A DNA stretch of 64,000 nucleotides from Jeotgalicoccus sp. (GCA_003513765.1 DONT01000001.1:378378-442377), one strand, 5' to 3'; shown: positions 20,713-30,900, numbered from the stretch's first letter. Made by a program: numbers and translations. The notes: generated from the letters alone by a model not told the origin.

Positions 20713-21720
20713 ATGACAAAGAAAATAAATATTTCAGTGCTTAATTTAGTCCCTGTCCGGGAAGGCTCAAATGCGACAGGTGCATTTGAAGATATGATAA
20801 AGCTCGCAAAACATGTAGACGGCTCGAGCTATCAGCGCTACTGGATATCTGAACACCACAATATGGTATCCATCGCATCAAGTGCAACGCGCCAGCTGAT
20901 TCAGCATATTCTTCAGCACACTGAACACCTGCGCGTCGGGAGCGGCGGTGTGATGCTGCCAAACCATTCACCATATATCGTAGCTGAGGAATTCGGCACA
21001 CTGCACGCCATATTCGGCGACCGTCTGGATCTCGGACTTGGCCGGGCACCGGGAACGGATATGCTGACAGTAAATGCAATCCGCCGCAACAACCACGACG
21101 GTGTGTTTTCATTTAAAGATGAAATTGAAGAGCTGCAGAGATATTTATCGGATACAGGCACATCACTTGTTGCCTATCCGGGAAACAACACAAATATTCC
21201 GATTTACGTGCTCGGTTCGTCGACGGACTCTGCACATATTGCAGCAAGCCTTGGCCTGCCGTATGCATTCGCAGCACACTTTGCACCGGCACAGATGAAA
21301 GATGCATTCAGAATTTATGAAAGCAACTTTAAGCCGAGCAAACAGCTGTCTGAGCCGTATAAAATGGTTTCTAATAATGTGATTTTAGCGGATACGAAAC
21401 GTCAGGCTGAGTATCTGGCAACGACACATTACCAGAACATACTCGGCATGTTCAGAAGTTCACGTAAGCTGCTGCAGCCGCCTGTTGATTCAATGGACGG
21501 CATCTGGTCACCGCGGGAAGAACACGCCATTAACACTCAATTCCCGCTGCAGTTTTTCGGAACAAAAGAAGACGCAGTTCAGCAGCTGAAAGATTTCCAG
21601 GAAGAATTCGACGTTGATGAAATTATCGCAGCAGCATATATTTATGATGTCAATCAGTTATTGAAATCATATGATATATTCGAAGAAGCCGTTAAGGAAT
21701 ATAACGCGGAAATTGAATAA
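20713..21720 (+). CDS. Luciferase-like flavin monooxygenase (LLM class, MsnO8 group)
   Basis: A 335-residue TIM-barrel flavin-dependent oxidoreductase. It opens with INISVLNLVPVREG, followed by RYWISEHHNM and the flavin region VGSGGVMLPNHSPY. The substrate is unknown. The ATG at 20713 follows GGAGG by seven bases; an upstream in-frame ATG at 20662 lies before that site. It is divergent from the desulfurase operon and monocistronic, ending at a strong terminator. Confidence 0.88.
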   Translation: MTKKINISVLNLVPVREGSNATGAFEDMIKLAKHVDGSSYQRYWISEHHNMVSIASSATRQLIQHILQHTEHLRVGSGGVMLPNHSPYIVAEEFGTLHAIFGDRLDLGLGRAPGTDMLTVNAIRRNNHDGVFSFKDEIEELQRYLSDTGTSLVAYPGNNTNIPIYVLGSSTDSAHIAASLGLPYAFAAHFAPAQMKDAFRIYESNFKPSKQLSEPYKMVSNNVILADTKRQAEYLATTHYQNILGMFRSSRKLLQPPVDSMDGIWSPREEHAINTQFPLQFFGTKEDAVQQLKDFQEEFDVDEIIAAAYIYDVNQLLKSYDIFEEAVKEYNAEIE

Positions 21721-21732
21721 GGTTTAAATTTG

Positions 21733-21776
21733 ACAGCAGAGTCGTCCTTTTGAAGACGGTTCTGCTGTTTTTTTGT
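21733..21776 (+). terminator. Rho-independent terminator of the monooxygenase gene
   Basis: A long interrupted stem (ACAGCAGA at 21733-21740 pairing with TCTGCTGT at 21761-21768, with further pairing inside) is followed by seven or more T. Confidence 0.88.
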
Positions 21777-21790
21777 TGGTGGTTTTGTTT

Positions 21791-21967
21791 GGAGTACTAC
21801 ACCGGTTCGCCGTCGTACCCCAGCACCTCTTAAAGTACAACACCGGTTCGTCGTCGTACTCCAGCAACTCTTAAAGTACTACACCGGTTCACCGTCGTAT
21901 TCCAGCAACTCTTAAAGTACTACACCGGTTCACCGTCGTATTCCAGCACCTCTTAAAGTACGACACC
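21791..21967. repeat. 41-nt tandem hairpin repeats, four units plus a fragment
   Basis: Units begin at 21793, 21834, 21875 and 21916, exactly 41 nt apart, and a truncated fifth starts at 21957. Each opens with AGTAC and has GTAYYCC at unit positions 23-29; the two can pair as a stem. A palindromic ACCGGT lies in the loop. The array lies between two terminators, so no coding role is seen. It shares about 25 of 41 positions, without gaps, with the units at 48839-49248. Confidence 0.92.
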
Positions 21968-21980
21968 CCATATCAAACAA

Positions 21981-22007
21981 AATAAAAAGGGCTGATTATC
22001 AGCCCTT
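21981..22007 (-). terminator. Terminator of the DUF2188 gene
   Basis: Near-perfect inverted repeat AAGGGCTGAT/ATCAGCCCTT (21987-21996 and 21998-22007), followed on the minus strand by TTTATTT. Confidence 0.82.
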
Positions 22008-22017
22008 ACAATTGAAG

Positions 22018-22455
22018 CTATTCTTTTTTACCGTCTTTTGTATACGTCACGACGTTAGAATCTTTATTCTCTGCAATCTCACGAGCGCGCTCCACAGCTT
22101 CGGTCTTATATTTATAAGTGCCGGCTGCGCGCTCTGCTTTAACGGATTTCACTGTCCATTCACCAGCTTCGCTGTCATACGAGACGACAACGTCTTCATC
22201 CAGCAGATCCGGATTGGAACTGTCGGTATCGTGTGTATCGTTTTTCGACGGATTGGGTTCTTCGTCAAATTCTTTCAGTTCTTTGTCAGATGCGTTTTCG
22301 TACCAGTCTTTACCTTCAGACGTTGCAATCGGAATTGCGCGGTCTTCACTGTAGCCGCTGTCCAGAAGAGCATTCGCAATATCGATAATCTTTTTGCGCT
22401 GTAGAGCATCAAAGTTCTTCAGTGAATCGGGATAGTCCTGCATATTCCAAGCCAT
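22018..22455 (-). CDS. DUF2188 domain protein
   Basis: A hydrophilic 145-residue protein. The N-terminal half (AWNMQDYPDSLKNFDALQRK, then ALLDSGYSEDRAIPIAT) resembles small stress-type proteins of Firmicutes. After an acidic linker, the C-terminal part (about 90-140) is a DUF2188 domain with EWTVKSVKAERA and AVERAREIAENKDS. It has no signal peptide. Function is unknown. It is a single-gene unit between thrB and its own terminator. Confidence 0.82.
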   Translation of the reverse strand: MAWNMQDYPDSLKNFDALQRKKIIDIANALLDSGYSEDRAIPIATSEGKDWYENASDKELKEFDEEPNPSKNDTHDTDSSNPDLLDEDVVVSYDSEAGEWTVKSVKAERAAGTYKYKTEAVERAREIAENKDSNVVTYTKDGKKE

Positions 22456-22514
22456 GGTATCAGTCCTTTTTATAATAAAGTTAACTCTTACCAGTTTTCC
22501 CTTTTAACTGTTTC

Positions 22515-23393
22515 TTAAACGCCCGACTTCGTATACACGCTTACAATTTCATGGTGAACGTCTTCGACAGACTGCAGATTTTTAAGTACTGTATTAAGCG
22601 TATCTTCCTCAGCCAGTGTCAGTACTGTCGGTCCTGCCCCGCTGATCACTGTAGCGAGTGCGCCTGAACCGAGCGCCGCAGCTTTAATGTCATCGAATTC
22701 TTTAATTAACGGCTGACGGTACGGCTCATGGAAGCTGTCTTTCATCATCAGCTCGCCCATCAGTTTGTAATCTTTATTATGCAGTGCCAGAATCATCACG
22801 TTCGCAAGTGCATTTTGCGCGACTGCTTCATTTCTCGTATAAGCATTCGGCAGCACATCTCTCGCGTCTTCTGTATTAATTTCATATTCAGGGACGCTGA
22901 CAATTAAGCCGAGATTATCCAGATTTAGATGATAGTAAAACAACTCGCCCTGCTGGTAATAGCCGACGAATGCCCCGCCTGTAATACACGGGCCGATGTT
23001 ATCCGGATGGCCTTCGATTTCACAGCCGAGAAGCACTTTATCGTAATCGGATAAGTTAAGTTCTAAAAAATGGTCGGCAATTTCAATTCCTGCAACGATG
23101 GCACTGGATGATGATCCAAGGCCGTGTGATAAAGGAATTTCACTCTGCATTTCAATATGCAGCGCCGGCAGTTCCTTGCCGTATTTTTTTGCAATATCTC
23201 GTGCAGTCGTAAAGACTAAATTCGTCTCGTCCGACGGCAGCACTGATAATGCGAAGTCTTTAAATGATACTTTAAATTCGTCTGAAATATTTGCTTCGAT
23301 ATACAGAAATTTATTAACAGCGACGCCGATTGAGTCAAATCCGAGACCGAGGTTTGCACTCGATGCCGGTATTTTTAATGATAAATCAGCCAT
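22515..23393 (-). CDS. thrB: Homoserine kinase
   Basis: Phosphorylates homoserine in threonine synthesis. It is a GHMP-family kinase with PLSHGLGSSSSAI near residue 90 as the ATP loop and SGAGPTVLTL near the C-terminus. The length is 292 residues. It is the last gene of hom-thrC-thrB and starts 1 nt after the thrC stop. Confidence 0.96.
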   Translation of the reverse strand: MADLSLKIPASSANLGLGFDSIGVAVNKFLYIEANISDEFKVSFKDFALSVLPSDETNLVFTTARDIAKKYGKELPALHIEMQSEIPLSHGLGSSSSAIVAGIEIADHFLELNLSDYDKVLLGCEIEGHPDNIGPCITGGAFVGYYQQGELFYYHLNLDNLGLIVSVPEYEINTEDARDVLPNAYTRNEAVAQNALANVMILALHNKDYKLMGELMMKDSFHEPYRQPLIKEFDDIKAAALGSGALATVISGAGPTVLTLAEEDTLNTVLKNLQSVEDVHHEIVSVYTKSGV

Positions 23394-23394
23394 C

Positions 23395-24456
23395 TTACTG
23401 TTCTAAACTTTCGATATATTCAACGATAATTTCTTCATCGAGCGGTAATTTCTTCGGCTGATCCAGTGCAACTTCCATCGCCGTGTCGGGATCTTTCAAA
23501 CCATTGCCTGTTAATACAGTAACGACTGTCGAGCCTTTTTTAATACTGCCGTTTTCAACTGCTTTAATAACTCCGGCAAGTGAAGCAGCTGAACCCGGTT
23601 CACAGAAGACACCTTCCGTTGATGCGACCAGTTTATATGCCGAGAGGATCTCATCATCAGTCACAGAATCAATTTTACCCCCTGATTCATCGCGTGCCGC
23701 TGCTGCTTTGTCCCAGCTGGCAGGATTGCCGATACGGATTGCAGTCCCGACAGTTTCAGGTTTTTCGATAATTTTATCTTTAACGATTGCTGCTGAGCCT
23801 TCCGCTTCAAAGCCGTACATTTTCGGCAGCGATGAACCTTTTTTCTCATTATATTCTTTAAACCCTTTCCAGTAAGCCGCAATATTTGCAGCATTGCCGA
23901 CAGGAATACATAAGTAGTCCGGCGCTTTGCCTAAAGCATCGACGACTTCAAATGAAGCAGTTTTCTGACATTCGATACGGTAGGGGTTCAATGAGTTAAC
24001 GAGTTCGATTCCTTCGTTTTCTTCAGAAATTTTGCGCACAATTCTAAGTGCATCATCAAAGTTTCCTTCAATCGTTACTGTTTTAGCTCCAGACATCATC
24101 GCCTGTGTTACTTTACCGAGTGCCACTTTCCCTTCAGGCAGCACTACAATTGAGTTTAATCCTGCCCGTGCAGCATAGGCAGAAGCCGCTGCTGAAGTAT
24201 TACCAGTCGATGCACAAATCACTGTATGCGCCCCGTTCTCCTTCGCTTTGGCGACTGCCAGCACCATGCCGCGGTCTTTAAATGAACCTGTCGGATTTAA
24301 GCCTTCGAACTTGGCATGCAGCTCAATACCGAGCGCTTTAGAAATCTTTTCAAGTTTAATTAATGGAGTATTTCCTTCATACAAAGTCAGTTCCGGTGTA
24401 TTTTCTGTTACTGGTAAATATTCTTTATATTCTTTTAAGACACCTTGCCACGTCAT
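23395..24456 (-). CDS. thrC: Threonine synthase
   Basis: PLP enzyme converting O-phosphohomoserine to threonine. The PLP lysine lies in [11 protein letters not shown] near residue 61, and phosphate-binding glycines are in [12 protein letters not shown]. The 353-residue length is that of the short bacterial form. It starts 2 nt after hom. Confidence 0.96.
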   Translation of the reverse strand: MTWQGVLKEYKEYLPVTENTPELTLYEGNTPLIKLEKISKALGIELHAKFEGLNPTGSFKDRGMVLAVAKAKENGAHTVICASTGNTSAAASAYAARAGLNSIVVLPEGKVALGKVTQAMMSGAKTVTIEGNFDDALRIVRKISEENEGIELVNSLNPYRIECQKTASFEVVDALGKAPDYLCIPVGNAANIAAYWKGFKEYNEKKGSSLPKMYGFEAEGSAAIVKDKIIEKPETVGTAIRIGNPASWDKAAAARDESGGKIDSVTDDEILSAYKLVASTEGVFCEPGSAASLAGVIKAVENGSIKKGSTVVTVLTGNGLKDPDTAMEVALDQPKKLPLDEEIIVEYIESLEQ

Positions 24457-24458
24457 AA

Positions 24459-25667
24459 CTATTCAGCTCCATTTATTTTATACACTGCTTCAACCGCAAA
24501 TGCATCTTTAATTTGTTGCAATACTGTCCCGCTTATTTTAACTGTTCTGAATGTGACTTCCTGTGTATCAATAATATCAAACTGCACATCAAGCGATGAT
24601 AAGAATGCTTGAACATCAGGTAAAGATTCGTTAAATCTTAAATAATACCCGCTGTCCGGAAGTTCCTCAGAAAGCACACCGTATTCTTCAGGTACATTTT
24701 TCGCTGTCGTTTGAATCACAGCGCTGTTAATCATGTCACTTACGACAGCTGAAGCAGTCTCATAGCTCCCGGCACCGGGGCCGTAGAACATTGCTTCGCC
24801 GATCATGTTGCCGTTCACGAAGACCGCATTCTTTTCATAGTGTACATTTGCCAGCTGATGCGTTGTTTCAACAAAAATCGGTTCGACTGCAAGGTTGTAT
24901 GTGCCATCGAGATCTTCCGCCACACCGAGCAGCTTTAATGTTAAACCCGCACTTTTCGCAAGCTCTATATCCTTTATATCGACAGTGGAAATACCGTTTA
25001 AATTCACCTGGTCCAGCGTGAATTTTTTATCGAACGCAAGACGTGCAAGGAGCAGCGTTTTGCGTGCTGCATCGATACCTTCAACGTCAGCCGTTGGATC
25101 CGCTTCAGCGTAGCCGATTGCCTGAGCATCTTTCAATGCATCATCGTAGTTCCAGCCGTCAAATGCCATCTTCGATAAAATATAGTTTGTCGTACCGTTT
25201 AAAATACCCATAACTTTTGAAATCTTATTGGCATTTAAACTGTGCTGCATCGTATGAATAATCGGAATACCGCCCGCTACTGCCGCTTCATAGTATAAAG
25301 CTGTATTATTTTGCGCCGCCGACTTCTCAAGCTCATCTATATGCACAGCGAGCATATCTTTGTTAGCAGTTACTACCGGTATTCCTTTTTCTAAAAATTT
25401 ATTAATAATATCTTTCGTGCTGTCAATACCGCCCATTACTTCGACAGCAAGATCAATATCTGCATTTTCAATTTCGGTAATATCATCGGTCACCCGAATC
25501 CCTGATACATCAGCAGTTCTGGTTTTCGTCGTATCCGTAACTAGAACATGGGTAATTTTAAAGCTCACCCCTGTCGATGAATGTATCAAATCTTCGTTTT
25601 CTCGTATTAAATTAACGACACCGCTGCCCACGGTGCCCATGCCGAGTAAAGCAATTTTCTTATCCAT
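24459..25667 (-). CDS. hom: Homoserine dehydrogenase
   Basis: Reduces aspartate semialdehyde to homoserine. The NAD(P) motif [11 protein letters not shown] is at the N-terminus and catalytic-site residues are in [11 protein letters not shown]. At 402 residues it has a short C-terminal regulatory part. The ATG at 25667 is chosen because GGAGG lies seven bases upstream; a TTG four codons earlier overlaps that site. No T-box or other riboswitch was seen in the 143-nt gap to lysC. Confidence 0.95.
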   Translation of the reverse strand: MDKKIALLGMGTVGSGVVNLIRENEDLIHSSTGVSFKITHVLVTDTTKTRTADVSGIRVTDDITEIENADIDLAVEVMGGIDSTKDIINKFLEKGIPVVTANKDMLAVHIDELEKSAAQNNTALYYEAAVAGGIPIIHTMQHSLNANKISKVMGILNGTTNYILSKMAFDGWNYDDALKDAQAIGYAEADPTADVEGIDAARKTLLLARLAFDKKFTLDQVNLNGISTVDIKDIELAKSAGLTLKLLGVAEDLDGTYNLAVEPIFVETTHQLANVHYEKNAVFVNGNMIGEAMFYGPGAGSYETASAVVSDMINSAVIQTTAKNVPEEYGVLSEELPDSGYYLRFNESLPDVQAFLSSLDVQFDIIDTQEVTFRTVKISGTVLQQIKDAFAVEAVYKINGAE

Positions 25668-25810
25668 AGTGACCTCCAATATTAATTAGTATAAATACTC
25701 ATATTAGAGCGGTTCGTAAAAAAACTCAAGTGATTATTCAGAAAACTCTACACTTTTCTAATCTTTTCATGTAATATAATCAGCTAAACTAATAAAAAAA
25801 GGTGTTAATT

Positions 25811-27163
25811 ATGAAAGTAGCTAAATTTGGTGGAAGTTCCCTATCTAATGCAAGTCAAATAAAGAAAGTCGCATCCATAGTTCAAAACGATAAAGATATT
25901 AAAACAATTGTTGTCAGCGCACCCGGTAAACGTCACGATGATGATGTTAAAGTTACCGACATGCTCATTGCACTGTACACAAATAAAATCGCAGGTATTG
26001 ATACAGATGACGCTTTAGAAGAAATATTAAAACGCTACAAATCAATCCTTGAAGAATTATCAATTGATTCTTCACTGCTCGATGACTTCGAGCGTATTTT
26101 AACGGATTACTTAAACACAATTGAAGATAACGCAGCACTGCTCGATGCGCTGAAATCGCGCGGTGAAGATTTTAATGCCCGTCTGATCAGCACGTACTTC
26201 AATTTTCTCGGCATCAGTGCGAAGTATGTATCGCCTGAAGAAGCTGGCATTAAAGTAACAAATACACCGGCAAATGCCCGTTTAATTCCATCTTCATATG
26301 ATGAGATTAATAAACTAAAAGACTATCCCGAAGACGTTCTGGTGATTCCAGGTTTTTACGGCATCGCAGACAACGGCAATATCGTGACTTTTGCACGCGG
26401 CGGTTCTGATATTACAGGTGCAATTATTGCACGCGGCATCCGCGCGGATATTTACGAGAACTATACAGATGAGTCACACATCTACGCAGCTCACCCGGGT
26501 ATTATCGATAATCCGTATAAAATCGAAGAGATTACTTACCGTGAAATGCGTGAACTGGCATATGCGGGCTTCGGTATTTTCCACGACGAGGCGCTTGAGC
26601 CCCTGTATCAGGAAAGAATTCCGGTAATGATCCGCAATACGAACGAACCCCATATCGAAGGCACAAAAATTGTTCCTGAACGCGCGCTTGATCCTGATAT
26701 TCCGGTTATCGGTTTCAGCTGTGATGAAGGGTTTACTTCAATTTCGCTGCACAAATATTTACTGAATAAAGAAATTGGTTTTACACGCCGTATTCTGCAG
26801 ATTCTTGAAGACTATCAGATTTCCTATGAGCATATGCCTTCAGGTATCGATGATATTTCTATTATCATGCGCTCGAATCAGTTTGAAAATAATAACTCAC
26901 TCGATAAAATCATCGAGGAAATTAATCTGCAGCTTGAACCTGAGTGGATTGAAGTTGAAGAAGATTTGAGTCTGCTCTTTATCGTCGGACTCGGTATGGC
27001 CCGCCAAATTGGTATTGTCAGCCGTGTAACGGCTGCTCTTGCAGCAGAAAAAGTAAACATTCGCATGATGAATCAGGGCTCTACAGAGTACAGCATGATG
27101 TTCGCTATTAAAACTGAACACCACAAACCTTCAATCAGAGCATTATTTAAGGAATTTTTCTAA
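25811..27163 (+). CDS. lysC: Aspartate kinase
   Basis: First step of the aspartate pathway to Lys, Thr and Met. KFGGSSLSN is at the N-terminus, FARGGSDITGA in the middle, and two ACT-type regulatory domains follow from about residue 300 (LGMARQIGIVSRVTAAL, then NIRMMNQG). The 450-residue single-chain form resembles class III kinases such as YclM. AAGGTG precedes the ATG. A TATAAT at 25775-25780 is a candidate -10, but no good -35 is visible. The leader is too short for a lysine riboswitch. It is divergent from hom, which uses the same pathway. Confidence 0.94.
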   Translation: MKVAKFGGSSLSNASQIKKVASIVQNDKDIKTIVVSAPGKRHDDDVKVTDMLIALYTNKIAGIDTDDALEEILKRYKSILEELSIDSSLLDDFERILTDYLNTIEDNAALLDALKSRGEDFNARLISTYFNFLGISAKYVSPEEAGIKVTNTPANARLIPSSYDEINKLKDYPEDVLVIPGFYGIADNGNIVTFARGGSDITGAIIARGIRADIYENYTDESHIYAAHPGIIDNPYKIEEITYREMRELAYAGFGIFHDEALEPLYQERIPVMIRNTNEPHIEGTKIVPERALDPDIPVIGFSCDEGFTSISLHKYLLNKEIGFTRRILQILEDYQISYEHMPSGIDDISIIMRSNQFENNNSLDKIIEEINLQLEPEWIEVEEDLSLLFIVGLGMARQIGIVSRVTAALAAEKVNIRMMNQGSTEYSMMFAIKTEHHKPSIRALFKEFF

Positions 27164-27238
27164 GGGATTATCCTTTAACTAAAATACGTGCACATCTATA
27201 ATAGAGAGTAGTATTTAAATTTTAGGAGTGACCGGCTT

Positions 27239-28924
27239 ATGAGTCTTCAGACACGGGTAAATTATATTAACCGATACCGCGAAATTGCGATGCAATTTTC
27301 TAAAAGCGGACTCGGCTTCCTTATAGAAGAAATCGGCCTGGACCGTGTGATTTCACTGCCTAAGCGTATTTTAATGCGCCAGCAGAATAATGAGATTCTC
27401 GAGAAGACGTATGCGGAAAGAATTCGCATCTTTATCGAGGAAATGGGTACGACATTTATTAAACTCGGCCAGATTGCGTCAACGAGAGCCGATCTGCTTC
27501 CGCCTGATTTAATTAAAGAGCTGGAAAAACTTCAAAGCCATGTGGCACCCTTCCCGGCGGCTGAAGCACGCAGATTAATTGAAGAATCACTCGAAGCACC
27601 GATTGATGAGCTCTTTATGATATTTGATGATGAGCCTGTCGGTTCAGCGTCAATTGGGCAGGTTCACCGTGCAATGCTGCACACCGGTGAGGATGTGGCT
27701 GTGAAAGTTCAGCGTCCCAACATCGAAAAAACTGTCCGTACAGATCTTGAAATACTCCGTCATCTGGCGGTGCTTGCGGAATCGAACCTTGAATGGGCAC
27801 GCAACTATCAGGTCACCGATATGATTGAAGAATTTTCCGATGCGCTGATTAATGAGCTCGACTATACAATTGAAGCACGCAATGTTGAGCGTATAGGGAA
27901 AACCCACAAAAATGACAGCAAGATAAAAATCCCGGAAATATACTGGGAGTATTCTACAAAAAATGTTATGGTGATGGACTTCATTAAAGGCATACCTGTA
28001 AATTACTTTGACAAGCTTGATGAGATGAATATTAACAGAAGTGAACTTGCAGATACTCTGGCAAGAGCAATATTCCAGCAGATTTTTGAAGAAGGATATT
28101 TCCACGGCGACCCGCACCCCGGGAACGTCAGTGTTTTAGAAGACGGCACGCTCGTCTTTTTAGACTTCGGTATGATTGGCAGGCTGACCAGTGATTTGAA
28201 AAACAACTTTGGTTCCCTGCTCATATCACTGATGCGAAAAGATTCCTCCGGCGTTGTCAAAGCCATCGTTAAAATGGGTGTTGTTCCCGGTGACGTATCG
28301 ATGCGCGACTTAAACCGCGAAGCAGAAATTATGCGCGATAAGTATTACGATGTGCCGCTGGCAAAACTCAATTTCAGCGATGCAGTGAATGACTTATTCG
28401 GTATTTCCAATAAGTATAAAATTAAACTGCCGCAGGACTTTACTATACTGGCGAAAACATTGTTAACACTGGAAAGTGTTGTCAGTCAGCTGGATCCTGA
28501 TTTCAGTATTATGGATGTTGCCGAACCATTCGGTAAAGCACTGCTCCTGGAACGCTACAATCCAAAAAATATAGTGAACTTCCAAATCGATGAGGTACAG
28601 CAGCTTGCCAGTGAATTAAGAGAAGTGACAGAGAATGTTCACACTTTCTCCAAAGGGTTAAAAAATCAGAACCTGCCGATAGAAATCGATGTTAAAGGCC
28701 GTTCTCAATTTTCCAAACACCTCGACAGAGTCATTAACAGACTGTCGTTCAGTATCGTACTCCTCGCCTTCAGTATAATTATGGTCGGTTTAATTGTCGG
28801 CTCGTCTATACTTGGTGAAGGCAGTATCATATTCAGAATTCCAATTATTGAAATCGCCGCGATATTCGCGATGGGCATGTTCGCATGGCTGTTATGGTCT
28901 ATCGTTAAATCCGGACGGTTTTAA
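27239..28924 (+). CDS. UbiB/AarF (ABC1) family protein kinase-like membrane protein
   Basis: An atypical kinase-fold protein linked in other bacteria to isoprenoid quinone synthesis. Motifs are MGTTFIKLGQIASTRADL, the alanine-rich VGSASIGQVHRA, AVKVQRP, HGDPHPGN and FLDFGMIG. Two transmembrane helices end the 561-residue protein (about 500-555). AGGAGTG precedes the ATG. It may be co-transcribed with lysC (75-nt gap). Its exact role in a menaquinone organism is not known. Confidence 0.93.
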   Translation: MSLQTRVNYINRYREIAMQFSKSGLGFLIEEIGLDRVISLPKRILMRQQNNEILEKTYAERIRIFIEEMGTTFIKLGQIASTRADLLPPDLIKELEKLQSHVAPFPAAEARRLIEESLEAPIDELFMIFDDEPVGSASIGQVHRAMLHTGEDVAVKVQRPNIEKTVRTDLEILRHLAVLAESNLEWARNYQVTDMIEEFSDALINELDYTIEARNVERIGKTHKNDSKIKIPEIYWEYSTKNVMVMDFIKGIPVNYFDKLDEMNINRSELADTLARAIFQQIFEEGYFHGDPHPGNVSVLEDGTLVFLDFGMIGRLTSDLKNNFGSLLISLMRKDSSGVVKAIVKMGVVPGDVSMRDLNREAEIMRDKYYDVPLAKLNFSDAVNDLFGISNKYKIKLPQDFTILAKTLLTLESVVSQLDPDFSIMDVAEPFGKALLLERYNPKNIVNFQIDEVQQLASELREVTENVHTFSKGLKNQNLPIEIDVKGRSQFSKHLDRVINRLSFSIVLLAFSIIMVGLIVGSSILGEGSIIFRIPIIEIAAIFAMGMFAWLLWSIVKSGRF

Positions 28925-28927
28925 ATT

Positions 28928-28968
28928 AAAAATCGCACCTGCTCGTATATGAGTCAGGTGCGATTTTT
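28928..28968. terminator. Bidirectional terminator between ubiB-like gene and cymR
   Basis: Inverted repeat AAAAATCGCACCTG/CAGGTGCGATTTTT (28928-28941 and 28955-28968), with T-rich ends on both strands, serving two convergent genes. Confidence 0.88.
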
Positions 28969-28978
28969 ATTAGCATTA

Positions 28979-29395
28979 TTATATATAAAACATATAGCCG
29001 TCGAAGTCATCTGTATCATTGTCGACGATGTCGTGCAGCGTTGTATGATCCAGCACATCGTTCACTGCGTCTCTGATGCGTTTCCACAGGAAACTTTCAT
29101 TTTTAGTTTCATGATTATCAGCATCGACAATCATAATATTTTCTTCAACCGCGCTGAATACCTGACCGACTGTAATTTCATCCGGAGCAAAATTCAGCTC
29201 ATAGCCGCCGTAAGCACCTCTCGTACTTTTAACCAGACCGTCTTTCTTTAAGTTCGCAACAATCTGCTCTAAATAGAGATCACTGATGTCACGCTCTGTT
29301 GCGACTGATTTTACACTGCGTTTTTTAATGCCGTAATCTTTTGCAAGCGTCAGCATAAAATATAAACCATATCTTCCTCTAGTGGATATTTTCAT
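28979..29395 (-). CDS. cymR: CymR, Rrf2-family cysteine metabolism repressor
   Basis: A 138-residue winged-helix regulator. It opens MKISTRGRYGLYFMLTLA and has the helix-turn-helix ISDLYLEQIVANLKKDGLV. It contains no cysteine, so it cannot bind an iron-sulfur cluster as IscR does; that fits CymR, which senses O-acetylserine together with CysK. Divergent from rarA, as in Bacillus and Staphylococcus. GAGGTG precedes the ATG. Confidence 0.9.
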   Translation of the reverse strand: MKISTRGRYGLYFMLTLAKDYGIKKRSVKSVATERDISDLYLEQIVANLKKDGLVKSTRGAYGGYELNFAPDEITVGQVFSAVEENIMIVDADNHETKNESFLWKRIRDAVNDVLDHTTLHDIVDNDTDDFDGYMFYI

Positions 29396-29478
29396 TGTTA
29401 CACCTCAATAATTTTAGTTCATGTACTTTTTATATTATAATCAAATATAACATATCTTTTAAAATAAGGTGAAATACT

Positions 29479-30777
29479 ATGAATAAACAACCATTAAGTT
29501 ACCGTATGCGGCCCGAGTCGATTGATGAAGTCCTCGGTCAGCAGCATCTTGTCGGAAAAGGCGGTATTATCAGAAGAATGGTCGATGCGAAACGACTGTC
29601 TTCGATGATACTGTATGGCCCGCCCGGCATTGGTAAAACGAGTATCGCCAGTGCGATCGCCGGTTCAACTAAATATAAATTCCGCACGCTGAACGCCGTG
29701 ACGGATACGAAGAAAGATATGCAGATTGTCGCAGAAGAAGGTAAAATGAGCGGCAGTGTAATTTTGCTACTTGATGAAATACACCGTCTCGATAAGGCGA
29801 AACAGGACTTCCTGCTCCCTCATCTCGAAAAAGGCACGATTATTTTAATCGGGGCAACGACATCCAATCCGTTTCATGCTATTAACCCTGCCATCCGTTC
29901 GAGAACTCAAATCTTCGAACTGGAACCGCTCGATAGTGAAGATATAAAAACTGCCATTCACCGTGCTCTCAATGATTCAGAACGCGGCCTCGGCGAATAC
30001 AATATCGAAATAGCAGACGACGCTGTTGAACACTTTGTCACATCAGCCCACGGCGACGTCCGGAGTGCACTAAACGCACTTGAACTCGCTGCTTTAAGCA
30101 CTGAAAAGAACGATGATCAAGTCATTAAAATAACATTGCAGGATGCACTCGACTGCATGCAGAAAGCCGCATTTTTACACGATAAAGACGGCGATATGCA
30201 CTACGATGTGATGAGCGGACTGCAAAAATCAATCCGCGGCAGTGACGTCGACGCCTCCCTGCACTATCTCGCACGGCTGATTGAAGCCGGAGATCTAGTG
30301 ACAATAGCAAGGCGTCTCCTTGTTATCAGCTACGAAGACGTATCATTAGCAAACCCAAACATTGCATCACGCACACTCGATGCAATTATCAGTGCCGAAC
30401 GGCTGGGATTTCCTGAAGCGAGAATTCCATTATCGCAGGCAGTCATTGAACTTGCACTGTCACCGAAATCGAACACAGCAATCTCAAGTATCGACAATGC
30501 ATTATCCGATGTTCGTAAAGGACGAGGCGGCGCCGTGCCGAGACATCTGCGCGACGGTCATTACAAAGGAGCTAAAGAACTCGGCAACGCAGTCGGATAC
30601 AAGTTCCCGCACAACTACCCTAATCACGTCGTTGCACAGCAGTACCTGCCCGACACGATAATTAATCAGCGCTACTATAAAGACGACGGCATCAGTAAAT
30701 ACGAAGCCTCGCTGAACGAAATCTATCACAACTTAAAGAAAATGAACAAAGACAGTGATTACGGCAGAAAGAAATAG
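29479..30777 (+). CDS. rarA: Replication-associated recombination protein A (RarA/MgsA)
   Basis: AAA+ ATPase at stalled replication forks, of the clamp-loader type. Motifs are Walker A GPPGIGKTS near residue 52, Walker B LLDEIHRLD, and GATTSNPFHAINPAIRSR. The C-terminal tetramerisation part carries GHYKGAKELG and YKFPHNYPNH. The length of 432 residues is normal. AAGGTG lies just before the ATG. Confidence 0.95.
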   Translation: MNKQPLSYRMRPESIDEVLGQQHLVGKGGIIRRMVDAKRLSSMILYGPPGIGKTSIASAIAGSTKYKFRTLNAVTDTKKDMQIVAEEGKMSGSVILLLDEIHRLDKAKQDFLLPHLEKGTIILIGATTSNPFHAINPAIRSRTQIFELEPLDSEDIKTAIHRALNDSERGLGEYNIEIADDAVEHFVTSAHGDVRSALNALELAALSTEKNDDQVIKITLQDALDCMQKAAFLHDKDGDMHYDVMSGLQKSIRGSDVDASLHYLARLIEAGDLVTIARRLLVISYEDVSLANPNIASRTLDAIISAERLGFPEARIPLSQAVIELALSPKSNTAISSIDNALSDVRKGRGGAVPRHLRDGHYKGAKELGNAVGYKFPHNYPNHVVAQQYLPDTIINQRYYKDDGISKYEASLNEIYHNLKKMNKDSDYGRKK

Positions 30778-30792
30778 AATATGTATAGTGAG

Positions 30793-30818
30793 CCCGCCAG
30801 ATTTGGCGGGTATTTTTA
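30793..30818 (+). terminator. Rho-independent terminator of rarA
   Basis: CCCGCCA/TGGCGGG stem (30793-30799 and 30804-30810), followed by TATTTTTATT. Confidence 0.87.
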
Positions 30819-30900
30819 TTGAGTGTAGTTATTTTGGGGCTACTGTGACAAAGAATGGTCCTCATTGACTCAGTAAACGTTCTAGCCGGTCAATGAACTT

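Noticed and set aside
22012..22404. Plus-strand frame opposite the DUF2188 gene
   Set aside because: The minus-strand frame has a recognisable domain, a start signal and its own terminator; the plus-strand frame has none.
25668..25810. Lysine riboswitch or T-box between hom and lysC
   Set aside because: The gap is 143 nt, shared by two divergent genes, and shows no L-box or T-box landmarks.
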